41,215 nucleotides of DNA from Chryseosolibacter sp040902445 (GCA_040902445.1 JBBDXJ010000084.1:1-41215); one strand, 5' to 3'; shown: positions 8,114 to 16,583, counted from the first letter of the stretch. Translations and numbers: made by a program. Notes: a model not told the origin generated them from the letters alone.

Positions 8114-8842
8114 ATGCAGGTATCAAAAATACTTCTGGTCACCTCTATTATCCTGTTTGCTTCCGAATGTGTATATGCGCAGCGTTCAAAGCAGGCTACC
8201 CGGTCGCGCTATCATTTTTCAACACCGAAAGTGCGGGGACAGAAAGCAAAAATAATTTGTCCTGCATTCTACAACAACAAATATCCCTTTTATGGGTTGG
8301 GTTTCAAATTGGGAGATCCCTTTGCCTTGACCTATAAATTTTATCCGAATAAAAGGGTTTCGCTGGCTGTTGATTTTGGAAAAGCTGCGAGTGGTTTATA
8401 TAACCGTTACTTCCGCGAAAAATTTAGTTTTTATGTTATGGAAGATACCTTCCCTTCCACGGAATCATCCCTGATCTACCTCACACACCGGGTAAAGTCA
8501 GACCTGATCGGAGAAGTAAAAGTTCTTTACCATGTCGATGCAAAAAAGATTTCAGATGGATTGCAGGGTTATGCAGGTGTTGGCTGGGAGTGGAAACGCA
8601 CTCAATTAAAATATGACTATCAATACAATCAGGCTAATAACGATCCGCAACTGGCAGGTCCTTTCGGCTTCTTCGAGCGCAACCGGGTAACTATGGGCCC
8701 GCAGGTTGTCCTGGGTATTGAGTATGCGTATTTCAGGATTCCCATTTCCGCTTTTATGGAAGTTGAATACTTTGCCGACATCCAGGCCGACCCGGGCTGG
8801 CAGCGCTTTGAAGGCGGCGCCGGCCTGCGATACATCTTCTGA
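8114..8842 (+). CDS. Outer-membrane beta-barrel protein, unknown function
   Basis: A 242-residue exported protein. Residues 1-22 form a signal peptide ending in VYA before Gln. The rest has alternating hydrophobic and aromatic strands (YPFYGLGFKLGDPFALTYKFY, then VSLAVDFGKAASG) and ends in Phe (GGAGLRYIF), the usual signal for outer-membrane barrel assembly. No specific family was recognised. It lies between the two halves of the predicted heterodimeric ABC exporter and converges with the second half, so it may be an outer-membrane partner, but this is only positional. The stop codon overlaps the first word of a heptamer array. Confidence 0.75.
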   Translation: MQVSKILLVTSIILFASECVYAQRSKQATRSRYHFSTPKVRGQKAKIICPAFYNNKYPFYGLGFKLGDPFALTYKFYPNKRVSLAVDFGKAASGLYNRYFREKFSFYVMEDTFPSTESSLIYLTHRVKSDLIGEVKVLYHVDAKKISDGLQGYAGVGWEWKRTQLKYDYQYNQANNDPQLAGPFGFFERNRVTMGPQVVLGIEYAYFRIPISAFMEVEYFADIQADPGWQRFEGGAGLRYIF

Positions 8843-8875
8843 AGTACGAAGTACGAATTTAGAACTACGAATGGA
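8841..8875. repeat. 7-bp-periodic GAA-initial array in a convergent gap
   Basis: GAAGTAC at 8841 and 8848, GAATTTA at 8855, GAACTAC at 8862 and GAATGGA at 8869. All five words begin with GAA and keep one phase. The first overlaps the TGA of the barrel gene. A second short run, ATTCGTC at 8910 and ATTCGTA at 8917, lies inside the end of the opposing ABC gene. Confidence 0.75.
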
Positions 8876-8895
8876 ATACCGAGATTCGGTCATTG

Positions 8896-10704
8896 TCAGA
8901 GTGCGGGAAATTCGTCATTCGTAATTTTCTCTTCCAGTTGCCCTTGCTTTTCAAATAAGTCGCGGTACATCCCGTCTTTTTCAATCAGCGATTCGTGAGT
9001 TCCAACTTCTATTATTCTGCCGTCTACGAGTACGACGATCTTGTTTGCAAGCTTGGCTGAGGAAACCCGGTGGGAAATAATAATTGTCGTCCTTCCCTGC
9101 ATGATGCGCTTCATGCTGTTGAGGATATTGTTTTCTGTATTGGTATCCACTGCGGACAGGGCGTCATCGAGCATCAGTATTTTTGGTTGGCGAACAACGG
9201 CGCGCGCGATTGAAACTCTTTGCTTTTGGCCGCCCGACAGGGTAATTCCCCTTTCACCGATCCGGGTTTCGAACCCCTGAGGGAATGCGCGGATATTTTC
9301 ATAAACATCGGCATCCCTGGCCGCCTGATAGATCCTGGCTTCATCAGGAGCTGTCATCCCAAAAGCGATGTTGTTATAGATGGTATCGCTGAAGAGAAAA
9401 ACATCCTGCGGAACATAACCGATCTGGCTTCTTAAGCTATTCAGGTTATAATGACTGATCGGTATATTGTCAATAAGAATTTCACCTTCGCGTACATCAA
9501 AGAGTCGGGAGATCAGGTTGGAGATGGTGCTTTTCCCCGAGCCGGTGGTCCCGATAATTGCCAGAGACTCTCCGGGGTTCACGACAAAAGAAACATCCTT
9601 CAGGGCTTTAATACCGGTATCGGGATATGTGAATGACACATTATTGAATTCAATTTTGCCCTCGATGTCACGCACCAGATTTTTCTCGGATATAATATTG
9701 GACGAGGTCGTCAGAAATTCATTGATCCGTTTCTGAGAAGCTTCGGCCCGCTGAACCAGGCTGCTCGTCCAGCCTAAGGATGTGACCGGCCAGGTCAGCA
9801 AGTTTACGTAGATAATAAATTCTGCAATGACCCCGAAAGTTATATTGCCATTGATCACCAGCGTACTTCCTGCATAGACGGTAAGGATGGTGCTCAATCC
9901 AACAAGTCCCATAATGAGTGGAAAAAATAATGACTGTACCACTGTGAGTTTCATCGACTGTTTTTTGTATGCATCGCTTTCAACTTCGAATTTAGCGATT
10001 GATTCGTTTTCCCTGTTAAAGGATTTTAATACCCTTATGCCGCTGAATGCTTCCTGAACGAAAGTTGAAAGGCGCGACTGGCTCTGCTGAATCTCTTCCG
10101 ATCTTCTTTCAATAGTATTGTTGACTAAAAAGATACTTAACGACAGCAATGGTAGAGGACTTAATGCATACCATGTTAAAGTAGCGTTTATGGAGAACAT
10201 GTAGGGTATGAGCATGAAGAAAAGGGTGATAAGCGTCAGCCCGTACATGATTGCCGGGCCGAGATACATGCGCACGCGGCTCACATCCTCGGATATTCGG
10301 TTCATCAGATCACCTGTGTTATTTCGCCTGTAGAAACTCAGCGGCAGGCTCTGGTAGTGTTCAAAAATTTCATTTTTGAGGTCATACTCAATGTGTCTCG
10401 ACATCACGATAAGCGTTTGCCGCACGAAGTACAAAAAGACTCCGCGAAGCAATGCCATGAGCAGGATCAGGGCGGCATAGATCAGTATTCCGAAGGCGAA
10501 TACGTGAAAATAATTCTGCTGAAGATCAAGGTTATAGAAAGCGCCGTGGATCTGAATATTGTCCACCACCAGATCTATGGAGTGGCGAACCAGCCGCGCG
10601 GGAAAAATTTGAAACGCATTGGATATAATGACGAATAGAGTACCGAAGACCAGATGCCACTTATATTTAACGAGATATTTGTTGAGGTACTTAAGTTCTT
10701 TCAT
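8896..10704 (-). CDS. ABC exporter half, YheI/BmrC-like (degenerate Walker B, canonical signature)
   Basis: An inner-membrane ABC exporter half-transporter of 602 residues, with six transmembrane helices in about residues 15-310 and a nucleotide-binding domain beyond 340. Walker A is GTTGSGKST (about residue 384), the signature is canonical LSGGQKQR (about 487), and Walker B reads ILMLDDALSAVD, with Asp where the catalytic Glu should be. This mirrors the YheI/BmrC and TM287 subunits and complements the exporter half at 6271-8046, so the two should assemble with one active and one degenerate ATP site. The C-terminal residues ITNDEFPAL are encoded by array-like sequence, so the end of the protein may have been extended by it. 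It converges with the barrel gene. Confidence 0.93.
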   Translation of the reverse strand: MKELKYLNKYLVKYKWHLVFGTLFVIISNAFQIFPARLVRHSIDLVVDNIQIHGAFYNLDLQQNYFHVFAFGILIYAALILLMALLRGVFLYFVRQTLIVMSRHIEYDLKNEIFEHYQSLPLSFYRRNNTGDLMNRISEDVSRVRMYLGPAIMYGLTLITLFFMLIPYMFSINATLTWYALSPLPLLSLSIFLVNNTIERRSEEIQQSQSRLSTFVQEAFSGIRVLKSFNRENESIAKFEVESDAYKKQSMKLTVVQSLFFPLIMGLVGLSTILTVYAGSTLVINGNITFGVIAEFIIYVNLLTWPVTSLGWTSSLVQRAEASQKRINEFLTTSSNIISEKNLVRDIEGKIEFNNVSFTYPDTGIKALKDVSFVVNPGESLAIIGTTGSGKSTISNLISRLFDVREGEILIDNIPISHYNLNSLRSQIGYVPQDVFLFSDTIYNNIAFGMTAPDEARIYQAARDADVYENIRAFPQGFETRIGERGITLSGGQKQRVSIARAVVRQPKILMLDDALSAVDTNTENNILNSMKRIMQGRTTIIISHRVSSAKLANKIVVLVDGRIIEVGTHESLIEKDGMYRDLFEKQGQLEEKITNDEFPAL

Positions 10705-11212
10705 CTTTCATCAAAATTCAGCTTCCACGCGCTGTTTGAATGCCTGCAAATCAAGCTATAAAATTGGTTTAAGCAGTGGTCGATTCGCATAAATTTGGGT
10801 GTTGGTACTCAAAACGAAATATTCTCTCAAAAGTTTATGCAAACGATTGAAGGCACGCCGGTGGCCTGATCAATGTTTACCATGAGTATCAGGGAAATTG
10901 CAATCGCAAACGTGTGCTGAAGCAGGCTGAAAAAATTATGACACCTGTTTTGAATATTTAATGCTTGCCGTCCAGGGAGAAAATATCCAGTCAGGATGCT
11001 GCCATCAGGCTTTCGGAAAAGAGGATTTCAGAGATAGGAAGGCTTCAAATGACCCGATAGCCCCTCATCTTTCACGAAAAAAAGGGGAAATTCCATTGAA
11101 AAATAGCGTTTTCGCGATATCTGAAAAATAAAATTATTATGGGCGTCCTGTTAGTGAAATACCTGACAGGATGTTTATTTTTGTGTCCGCCTTATATATT
11201 AACGTTCTTAAC
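10705..11212. other. Gap between divergent ABC gene and nusB
   Basis: No gene is recognised in these 508 bases. Open frames are very short and no mobile-element ends are visible. It must carry the promoter of the leftward ABC gene, although no clean TAnnTTTG was found for it, and the nusB promoter at its right end. A 6-bp inverted repeat, TCCTGT at about 11146 and ACAGGA at about 11166, flanks the position expected for the -33 region of nusB. Confidence 0.5.
11176..11183 (+). promoter_or_regulatory. Candidate -7 box for nusB
   Basis: TATTTTTG matches the Bacteroidota TAnnTTTG box and ends 29 bp before the ATG at 11213. It lies inside the longer open frame that begins at 11171, so if real it rules out that upstream ATG. 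No obvious -33 element is seen. Confidence 0.45.
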
Positions 11213-12352
11213 ATGCTGAATAGAAGAAGCCTTCGGATTAAAGTAATGCAAAGTCTTTTTGCTTTACAGCAATGCAAGGACGCCACTTATGAACTGTGTC
11301 TTGAAAAAATAAGTGAAACGTTTTCCCCTGACCTGAATTCGATGCAGGTGCAGGACAAGCCGCTGCTTCAGCAGCAAAAAAAAGAAGGTCTGAAGCTTTT
11401 CGAAAAAGCGTTTGCGGAAGATCAATCCACCGTAGAGAACGAAGACGACCGCATCGTGAAGGCGGTACAGGCATCCCTAAAATTTTACAAAGATCAGGTA
11501 AAAAAGGACACGGATTTTTTCCTGAAAAATCTCGTCATTGAAGTTGAAAAAATCTATGATCATTACATTGCCACGCTCAGCCTTGTAACGGCATTTGCAG
11601 GACTGGCCGAAGCTGACAAAAAAGTAAGTCACAAAAACTTTGTCAACAACACATGGATCAAGGCATTAAAAAACAGTGAAGCTTTAAAAAAGGATGCGTT
11701 GCGCCTGGGCAGGAATTGGCAAAATAACACCGAACAGGTGCGGCTCTGGTTCAGGGATGTGGTGCGCCAGGATAATGAGTATTTAAATTACCTCGACCGC
11801 AAGAGCCCCTCACTCGATGATCAGAAAAAATTCATCAATCACCTTTTCAAAAAGGTGATCCTGGGAAAAACGGTGATCAATGATTTTTATGAGGAAGAGG
11901 TCCTGCGCTGGGCCGAGGACAAGGATATCGTCAAAGCTTTGGTGGAAAAGACAGTGAAATCCTTCGAACCTGAAAGCCAGCAGGATATTGCCTTACATAC
12001 ATTATCGCTGAACTGGGAGGACGACAAAAATTTTATTGAAACGCTGTTCGAGACCTCTGTGAATTTAAAGCCGCATCACCGGGAGCTGATTTCCAGCAAT
12101 ACTCGTAATTGGGAAGTGGACAGGTTGCCGTTAACCGATCGGATTATTCTCGAAATGGCGATAGCCGAATTGTTGAGTTTTCCCAACATTCCCGTAAAAG
12201 TGACGATAAACGAATATATAGAACTGGCTAAAACCTACAGCACACCCAAAAGCCGTAATTTTATTAATGGTATCCTGGATGTGATTGCGAAGGAACTGAA
12301 AGAAACCGGGGAAATTAAAAAAAGCGGCAGGGGCCTGATTGATAATAAATGA
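11213..12352 (+). CDS. nusB: Transcription antitermination protein NusB, long Bacteroidota form
   Basis: NusB binds boxA RNA with NusE (S10) and promotes antitermination on rRNA operons. I chose the ATG at 11213 (MLNRRSLRIKVMQSLFALQQC), giving 379 residues. The ATG at 11171 would add an atypical hydrophobic stretch and overlap the promoter. The conserved NusB core is at the C-terminus, including DRLPLTDRIILEMAIAELL and VTINEYIELAKTYSTPKSRNFINGILD. At about 140 residues the E. coli protein is much shorter; the extra N-terminal and middle helices are common in Bacteroidota homologues. It heads the YtxH - DUF1573 - yajC - ybbR - coaE block. Confidence 0.93.
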   Translation: MLNRRSLRIKVMQSLFALQQCKDATYELCLEKISETFSPDLNSMQVQDKPLLQQQKKEGLKLFEKAFAEDQSTVENEDDRIVKAVQASLKFYKDQVKKDTDFFLKNLVIEVEKIYDHYIATLSLVTAFAGLAEADKKVSHKNFVNNTWIKALKNSEALKKDALRLGRNWQNNTEQVRLWFRDVVRQDNEYLNYLDRKSPSLDDQKKFINHLFKKVILGKTVINDFYEEEVLRWAEDKDIVKALVEKTVKSFEPESQQDIALHTLSLNWEDDKNFIETLFETSVNLKPHHRELISSNTRNWEVDRLPLTDRIILEMAIAELLSFPNIPVKVTINEYIELAKTYSTPKSRNFINGILDVIAKELKETGEIKKSGRGLIDNK

Positions 12353-12363
12353 GGCTTTAGGCC

Positions 12364-12423
12364 TATATTTGTTGTTAAAAAATGTTAAAAGCTTGAATTT
12401 GCGTTTCAACGATAATAATTTTG
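12364..12423 (+). promoter_or_regulatory. Two candidate -7 boxes before the YtxH gene
   Basis: TATATTTG at 12364-12371 and TAATTTTG at 12416-12423 both match TAnnTTTG. The second has a TTG at 12393-12395, 20 bp upstream, which fits Bacteroidota -33/-7 spacing but would give an almost leaderless transcript. The first would give a leader of about 50 nt. Confidence 0.4.
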
Positions 12424-12430
12424 AAGGCCT

Positions 12431-12739
12431 ATGAGCAAAAAGGGAGGAAATACGCTGCTGGCATTTTTAGTTGGGGCAGCTACCGGAGCTATACTGGGAA
12501 TTTTATACGCACCTGACAAGGGGTCGAATACGCGTGAAAAGCTATCGTTTCAACTGGATAAATATCGGGTGATGCTCCAGGATTTGATAAATGATTTCGT
12601 ATCCGGTCGGGAAACGCCTTTGACATCTGAAGCAAAATCTCAGGGTCAAAAGGTTGTTGACGAAGCAAAGACCAAGGCCGAGAAGCTGTTGGAAGATGTC
12701 GATGAACTTTTATTGCAGATTCGTGGTAAAAAGAATTAA
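12431..12739 (+). CDS. YtxH domain-containing small membrane protein
   Basis: A 102-residue protein with one N-terminal glycine-rich transmembrane helix (LLAFLVGAATGAILGILYAP, about residues 9-28), the YtxH/GvpP-like hallmark. A soluble, charged, probably helical tail follows, with heptad-like SQGQKVVDEAKTKAEKLLEDVDELL. YtxH proteins are poorly characterised and often linked to envelope stress. The gene starts 78 bp after nusB with its own candidate promoters and ends 19 bp before the DUF1573 lipoprotein gene, so those two are probably co-transcribed. Confidence 0.85.
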   Translation: MSKKGGNTLLAFLVGAATGAILGILYAPDKGSNTREKLSFQLDKYRVMLQDLINDFVSGRETPLTSEAKSQGQKVVDEAKTKAEKLLEDVDELLLQIRGKKN

Positions 12740-12758
12740 CAATCAAAGCTTAAGTAAT

Positions 12759-13313
12759 ATGAAAATGATGTGTTTAAAGGTTTTAATGATCTTTGCGTTT
12801 GCAGCAGTGTTCTCTTCCTGCAAGGATAGAAATGCTGAAAAGAAAATTGCGGAGCTTGAGAGCAGGCTTGCAGAATTGGAAGGAAAGAAAACAGTGGGTC
12901 CGACAATATCATCTCCGACGCCCGCAACTCAGCCCGAAACGGATGCGAAACCGGAAGGGCCATTACCAAAATTTGAATTCCAGACCGTAGACCACGATTT
13001 TGGAACCATCAATGAAGGCGATGTAGTTGAATATACTTATGCTTTCAAGAACACTGGTGAAGCCCCGCTGATCATACAGTCCGCACAGGGGTCTTGTGGA
13101 TGTACCGTGCCTGCCTGGTCAAAAGATCCGATTCCCGCTGGTGGAACCGGATACGTAAAGGCAAAATTTGACAGCAACGGCAAGCCGAACATCCAAAACA
13201 AAACAGTTACGGTTACTGCCAATACCTGGCCAAAACAAACTGTTCTGAGGTTTAAATCAATGGTTACTCCGAAAGCTAACGCGGCCCCTTCGGGAGGGCC
13301 TGTTAAAAAATAG
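12759..13313 (+). CDS. DUF1573 lipoprotein
   Basis: A 184-residue lipoprotein. I chose the ATG at 12759 (MKMMCLKVLMIFAFAAVFSSC) because it gives a proper lipobox with Cys21; the frame is open 105 bp further upstream but that part overlaps the YtxH gene. A short coiled coil (KKIAELESRLAELEGKK) follows, then a Pro/Thr-rich linker, then a DUF1573 immunoglobulin-like domain with FQTVDHDFGTINEGDVVEYTY and the GSCGCTVP cysteine motif. DUF1573 proteins are abundant in Bacteroidota envelopes and their function is not known. A strong intrinsic terminator follows the gene. Confidence 0.92.
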   Translation: MKMMCLKVLMIFAFAAVFSSCKDRNAEKKIAELESRLAELEGKKTVGPTISSPTPATQPETDAKPEGPLPKFEFQTVDHDFGTINEGDVVEYTYAFKNTGEAPLIIQSAQGSCGCTVPAWSKDPIPAGGTGYVKAKFDSNGKPNIQNKTVTVTANTWPKQTVLRFKSMVTPKANAAPSGGPVKK

Positions 13314-13333
13314 AGCATATAAACTGATGTTTT

Positions 13334-13364
13334 AACCCGGGCCCAGGTCCGGGTTTTTGTTTTT
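13334..13364 (+). terminator. Intrinsic terminator after the DUF1573 gene
   Basis: AACCCGG at 13334-13340 pairs with CCGGGTT at 13349-13355 around an 8-nt loop and is followed by a T-rich run (TTTGTTTTT). It ends the YtxH-DUF1573 transcript. Confidence 0.9.
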
Positions 13365-13495
13365 AATAAACACTTTGAAGGACACGCTTTGAGTGTTTGA
13401 ACACCGGCACTTTAGACGTGTTTTTTGGGAAGTGATGCCCCGCAGAGTTTAAGAAAGGCTGAACAGATTCGTGGCTATAAATCGTTTAAATACTA

Positions 13496-13503
13496 TAACT
13501 TTG
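13496..13503 (+). promoter_or_regulatory. Candidate -7 box for yajC
   Basis: TAACTTTG matches TAnnTTTG, 21 bp before the yajC ATG and downstream of the terminator at 13334-13364, so a new transcript is expected here. No clean -33 TTTG is present. Confidence 0.55.
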
Positions 13504-13524
13504 GCAGCTAATTAAATAATCCAT

Positions 13525-13836
13525 ATGTTAACTATTCTCTTACAGGCTACACCCAGTGGTGGCGGACAGTACTTTCAACTTGTTTTTTTTGGTGCCATCA
13601 TTCTGGTTTTCTATTTCTTTATGATCCGACCGCAACAAAAGAAGGCAAAGGATCAAAAGAAGTTTATTGATGACATAAAGAAAGGTGATTATGTAGTGAC
13701 CATCGGGGGCGCACATGGTTACGTCGGTGAACTGGAAGGCGATACTTTTATTCTTGAGGTAGAAAAAGGAGGTCGTATCCGTTTTAATAAATCCGCTGTC
13801 TCACTTGACGCAACAAAACAGGCCAACAAGAAATAA
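13525..13836 (+). CDS. yajC: Preprotein translocase subunit YajC
   Basis: A small inner-membrane accessory of the Sec holo-translocon, acting with SecD/SecF. It has 103 residues with one transmembrane helix (FQLVFFGAIILVFYFFMI, about residues 14-31), then the hallmark RPQQKKAKDQKKF, then the cytoplasmic domain with IKKGDYVVTIGGAHGYVGEL. The length is typical. secD/secF are not adjacent here. It starts a new transcription unit after the DUF1573 terminator and is followed 51 bp later by the YbbR-like gene. Confidence 0.96.
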   Translation: MLTILLQATPSGGGQYFQLVFFGAIILVFYFFMIRPQQKKAKDQKKFIDDIKKGDYVVTIGGAHGYVGELEGDTFILEVEKGGRIRFNKSAVSLDATKQANKK

Positions 13837-13837
13837 C

Positions 13838-13858
13838 ACAGATCCCGTTCAGGTCTGT
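13838..13858. terminator. Weak hairpin after yajC
   Basis: ACAGATC at 13838-13844 pairs with GGTCTGT at 13852-13858 (one G-U pair), loop 7 nt, directly after the stop. There is no T run, so it may only attenuate read-through to the YbbR-like gene. Confidence 0.3.
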
Positions 13859-13887
13859 TACATGGATTTGTATTTTAACGCGGGTAA

Positions 13888-14832
13888 ATGAGTATTCTCA
13901 ATAACATATTCAATATCCTAAGATTCAACCGGCGAAATTGGAAAGCCGTAGTGTTGTGTGTTTTTACCGCTACGGTTTTTTGGTTTTTTAACGCCCTGAA
14001 TAAGACCTATACCACAAATATCAATTTCCCCCTCTCGTTTGATTATGATATCCAGAATTTTATTCCAGTAGAGGGGCTTCCTCAATACGTGAGGTTGAAT
14101 GTTACAGGTAATGGTTGGGAACTCTTCAAAAGAAGCACCGGTGTTAAAATGGATCCGCTTCAGATTCCACTTGAGCGACCGGGAGAAGTTAAAAAAATTG
14201 TTGGCAGTGGTTTAACGTTTGCTTTTACCAATCAGCTGAATGGTCTGGAGATAAACCAAGTATTGAGCGATACGCTTTACCTTGATCTCGAGCCGAAAGC
14301 GGGAAGGTGGATCAAACTGGCTGTTGACTCTATCCAGTACAACATAAAAGCGGGTTTCGGATTGGCAAGTGACATCGCCGTGATGCCCGATTCTACTTAC
14401 ATCGAGGGCCCGGCACGGTTGATCAACAAAATTAAAGAACCTGTTATGCTAGACGTTCCGCAGCGCAACATTGATGAGCATTACATTGAAAACGTTGATG
14501 TCGAATTGCCCTATCCGCAGGTAATTACCAGGCAACCACCCTCTGTTTCTGTGATGTTTAATGTCGAAGAAATAATTACAGTGCAGGATTCGATTTCATT
14601 GGTAATTGAAAACATGCCTTCTACGGTTTCAGAGGTGATGAATTCAGGAAAGATACCGGTGACTTTTTCCATTCCCGAAAGCTTTATTGAAAGCTTGAAG
14701 ATCGATTCCGTAAAAGCAGTGCTGGATCTAAAGAACTTTTCCAGAGGGAGAACCAAGATCCTTCCCCGGGTAGATGGCCTTCCTCCTTATAGCAGGGTCC
14801 TGAAGATCGACTCCGTTATCGTTAGGTTATAA
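13888..14832 (+). CDS. YbbR-like domain membrane-anchored protein
   Basis: A 314-residue protein with one N-terminal membrane helix (KAVVLCVFTATVFWFFNAL, about residues 19-37), then an extracytoplasmic region with YbbR-like beta repeats, recognised by motifs such as IEGPARLINKIKEPVMLDV. In Firmicutes the related CdaR regulates the diadenylate cyclase CdaA; in Bacteroidota YbbR-like proteins sit between yajC and coaE, as here, and no cyclase gene is adjacent. It is followed 3 bp later by coaE, implying translational coupling. Confidence 0.87.
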   Translation: MSILNNIFNILRFNRRNWKAVVLCVFTATVFWFFNALNKTYTTNINFPLSFDYDIQNFIPVEGLPQYVRLNVTGNGWELFKRSTGVKMDPLQIPLERPGEVKKIVGSGLTFAFTNQLNGLEINQVLSDTLYLDLEPKAGRWIKLAVDSIQYNIKAGFGLASDIAVMPDSTYIEGPARLINKIKEPVMLDVPQRNIDEHYIENVDVELPYPQVITRQPPSVSVMFNVEEIITVQDSISLVIENMPSTVSEVMNSGKIPVTFSIPESFIESLKIDSVKAVLDLKNFSRGRTKILPRVDGLPPYSRVLKIDSVIVRL

Positions 14833-14835
14833 TCC

Positions 14836-15444
14836 GTGAACCCCCCCCTCCAAATAGGCATTACAGGTGGTATCGGCTCTGGTAAGTCGCTGGTTTGTAG
14901 AATCTTTGGGTTACTTGGAGTGCCCGTTTACGATGCTGATAGCCACGCGAAAGAGTTAATGACCACCGATGGAATACTGGTATCCCAAATCAAAAAAGAA
15001 TTCGGTGATTTGGCCTATCTTCCGGATGGTACCCTCAACCGCATTTACCTGGGAGAGTATGTTTTTTTTAATGAAGAGAAACTGGAAAAACTCAATAGCC
15101 TGGTTCATCCTCGCGTAGCGGTGGACTATGCAAAGTGGCTGGACACAAAAATTGACGCGTCGTATGTCCTGAAGGAAGCGGCGCTTTTATATGAATCGGG
15201 CTCTTATCGCCTGCTGGATAAAATCATCGTGGTTTCCGCACCAGAAGGTTTGAGGCAGAAAAGAGTGTTGCAGCGCGATGTTCACCGGACTGTCGAACAG
15301 TTCAAAGGAATTGTCGAAAAGCAGCTGCCTGAAGACGAAAAGTTGAAACGAGCCGATTATATAATCGTTAATGATGAAACGAAACTTATTATTCCCCAGG
15401 TGCTGTTTCTTCATCAACAATTCACCCAGAAGGTGGATCACTAA
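14836..15444 (+). CDS. coaE: Dephospho-CoA kinase CoaE
   Basis: Catalyses the last step of CoA synthesis, phosphorylating the 3'-hydroxyl of dephospho-CoA. It has 202 residues with a P-loop GITGGIGSGKS (about residues 8-18), the substrate motif VPVYDADSHAKELM and the lid region RQKRVLQRD. The start is GTG at 14836, 3 bp after the YbbR-like stop; no ATG upstream is in frame without overlap, and this start places the P-loop at the expected distance. It probably ends the yajC-ybbR-coaE transcript. Confidence 0.95.
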   Translation: MNPPLQIGITGGIGSGKSLVCRIFGLLGVPVYDADSHAKELMTTDGILVSQIKKEFGDLAYLPDGTLNRIYLGEYVFFNEEKLEKLNSLVHPRVAVDYAKWLDTKIDASYVLKEAALLYESGSYRLLDKIIVVSAPEGLRQKRVLQRDVHRTVEQFKGIVEKQLPEDEKLKRADYIIVNDETKLIIPQVLFLHQQFTQKVDH

Positions 15445-15494
15445 GCCAGTTTGAGAGAGATACCAATGCTTTTACTTGTACAGATTGAATATAT

Positions 15495-16556
15495 ATGCGA
15501 TTTAGATCCGGGTTCCACCATTTTCTTTTGATTACGTTTATTGTATTCCTTTCATCCTGTGATTCGAAAAAGAATGGACCGGCAGCAGCGGGCAGGCCAC
15601 GGATACAAGGGACACTGATGGTTGACGCGTTTCTGGTTCAGCCGAGTTCGGTGAGTGAAAATGTGGAGGTGCCTGGAACCCTTTTTCCGTTTGAGGAAAC
15701 ACAGATCCGGGCTGAAACAGGAGGCAGGATTGTTCAGTTAAATGTACAGGAGGGAGCAAAGGTTTCGAAGGGTACCCTTTTAGTTAAGATATTTGACAGA
15801 GATCTGCAGGCGCAGTTACAGAAATTGCAGGTGCAACTTCAGATAAATCAGAAGACGGAAGAGCGGAACCGGGAACTTCTGAAAATAAATGCTATCAGCC
15901 AGCAGGATTACGATCTGAGCTCGCTGAATGTCGAAAACCTGAGGGCGGATATTGAGGCTGTAAAAATTGCGATTTCCAAAACTGAAATAAGGGCGCCATA
16001 CAATGGGACGATGGGATTGCGAAATGTCAGTTTGGGATCGTACATATCTCCGTCGGATATCGTTGCTACAATCAGGCAGGTAGATCAACTGAAACTTGAA
16101 TTTTCAATACCTGAAAAATATGCTAAGGAAATAGGAAAAGGTTATGCTGTTAAATTCAGAGTTGACGGGGGCGCGCAGGAGCATCATGCTATTGTAATTG
16201 CCACTGAAAACAGCGTGGATCAGGCCACGCGCACGCTTAAGATACGGGCAGTTGTGAGGGAAATTCACCGGGAACTGGTACCCGGGATTTTTGCGAAAGT
16301 AAACTTGCAACTTGGCAGGAATTCCAGTGCGCTTAAGGTTCCTTCGCAAGCCATTATCCCAAATGTCCGGAATAAACAGGTGATTGTTTTAAGAAAAGAT
16401 AGCGTTCAGTTTACGGTGGTGGAAACAGGCATTCGCGATTCAGTTTATGTCCAGATCCTGACCGGGCTCCAGGCCGGCGATACTGTAATCACTACAGGTC
16501 TAATGGCCATAAGACCAAATTCGAAAGTTAAGATCGCGCGGGTAGTTTCGCTCTAG
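15495..16556 (+). CDS. RND efflux periplasmic adaptor (membrane fusion protein), lipoprotein
   Basis: An AcrA/MdtA-type adaptor that bridges an RND pump and an outer-membrane channel. It has 353 residues with a lipobox (IVFLSSC, Cys22) for anchoring in the inner membrane. Then come the first barrel-sandwich half (GTLFPFEETQIRAETGGRIVQLNVQEGAKVSKGTLL), a helical hairpin at about 100-160, the second lipoyl half (IRAPYNGTMGLRNVSLGSYISP) and the beta-barrel and membrane-proximal domains. It is the first gene of a three-gene operon, 27 bp before the pump gene. Confidence 0.95.
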   Translation: MRFRSGFHHFLLITFIVFLSSCDSKKNGPAAAGRPRIQGTLMVDAFLVQPSSVSENVEVPGTLFPFEETQIRAETGGRIVQLNVQEGAKVSKGTLLVKIFDRDLQAQLQKLQVQLQINQKTEERNRELLKINAISQQDYDLSSLNVENLRADIEAVKIAISKTEIRAPYNGTMGLRNVSLGSYISPSDIVATIRQVDQLKLEFSIPEKYAKEIGKGYAVKFRVDGGAQEHHAIVIATENSVDQATRTLKIRAVVREIHRELVPGIFAKVNLQLGRNSSALKVPSQAIIPNVRNKQVIVLRKDSVQFTVVETGIRDSVYVQILTGLQAGDTVITTGLMAIRPNSKVKIARVVSL

Positions 16557-16583
16557 GAAGTAAGGATCAGTAATCATGAAATT

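Noticed and set aside
11171..11212. ATG at 11171 as the nusB start
   Set aside because: The added segment is atypical for NusB and overlaps a TAnnTTTG box; MLNRRSLRIKVMQ at 11213 is the usual start.
10705..11212. Possible riboswitch or small RNA before nusB
   Set aside because: No recognised aptamer core or strong structure was found; only a 6-bp inverted repeat is visible.
12654..12758. Upstream extension of the DUF1573 gene
   Set aside because: It lies within the YtxH gene in another frame and would bury the lipoprotein signal.
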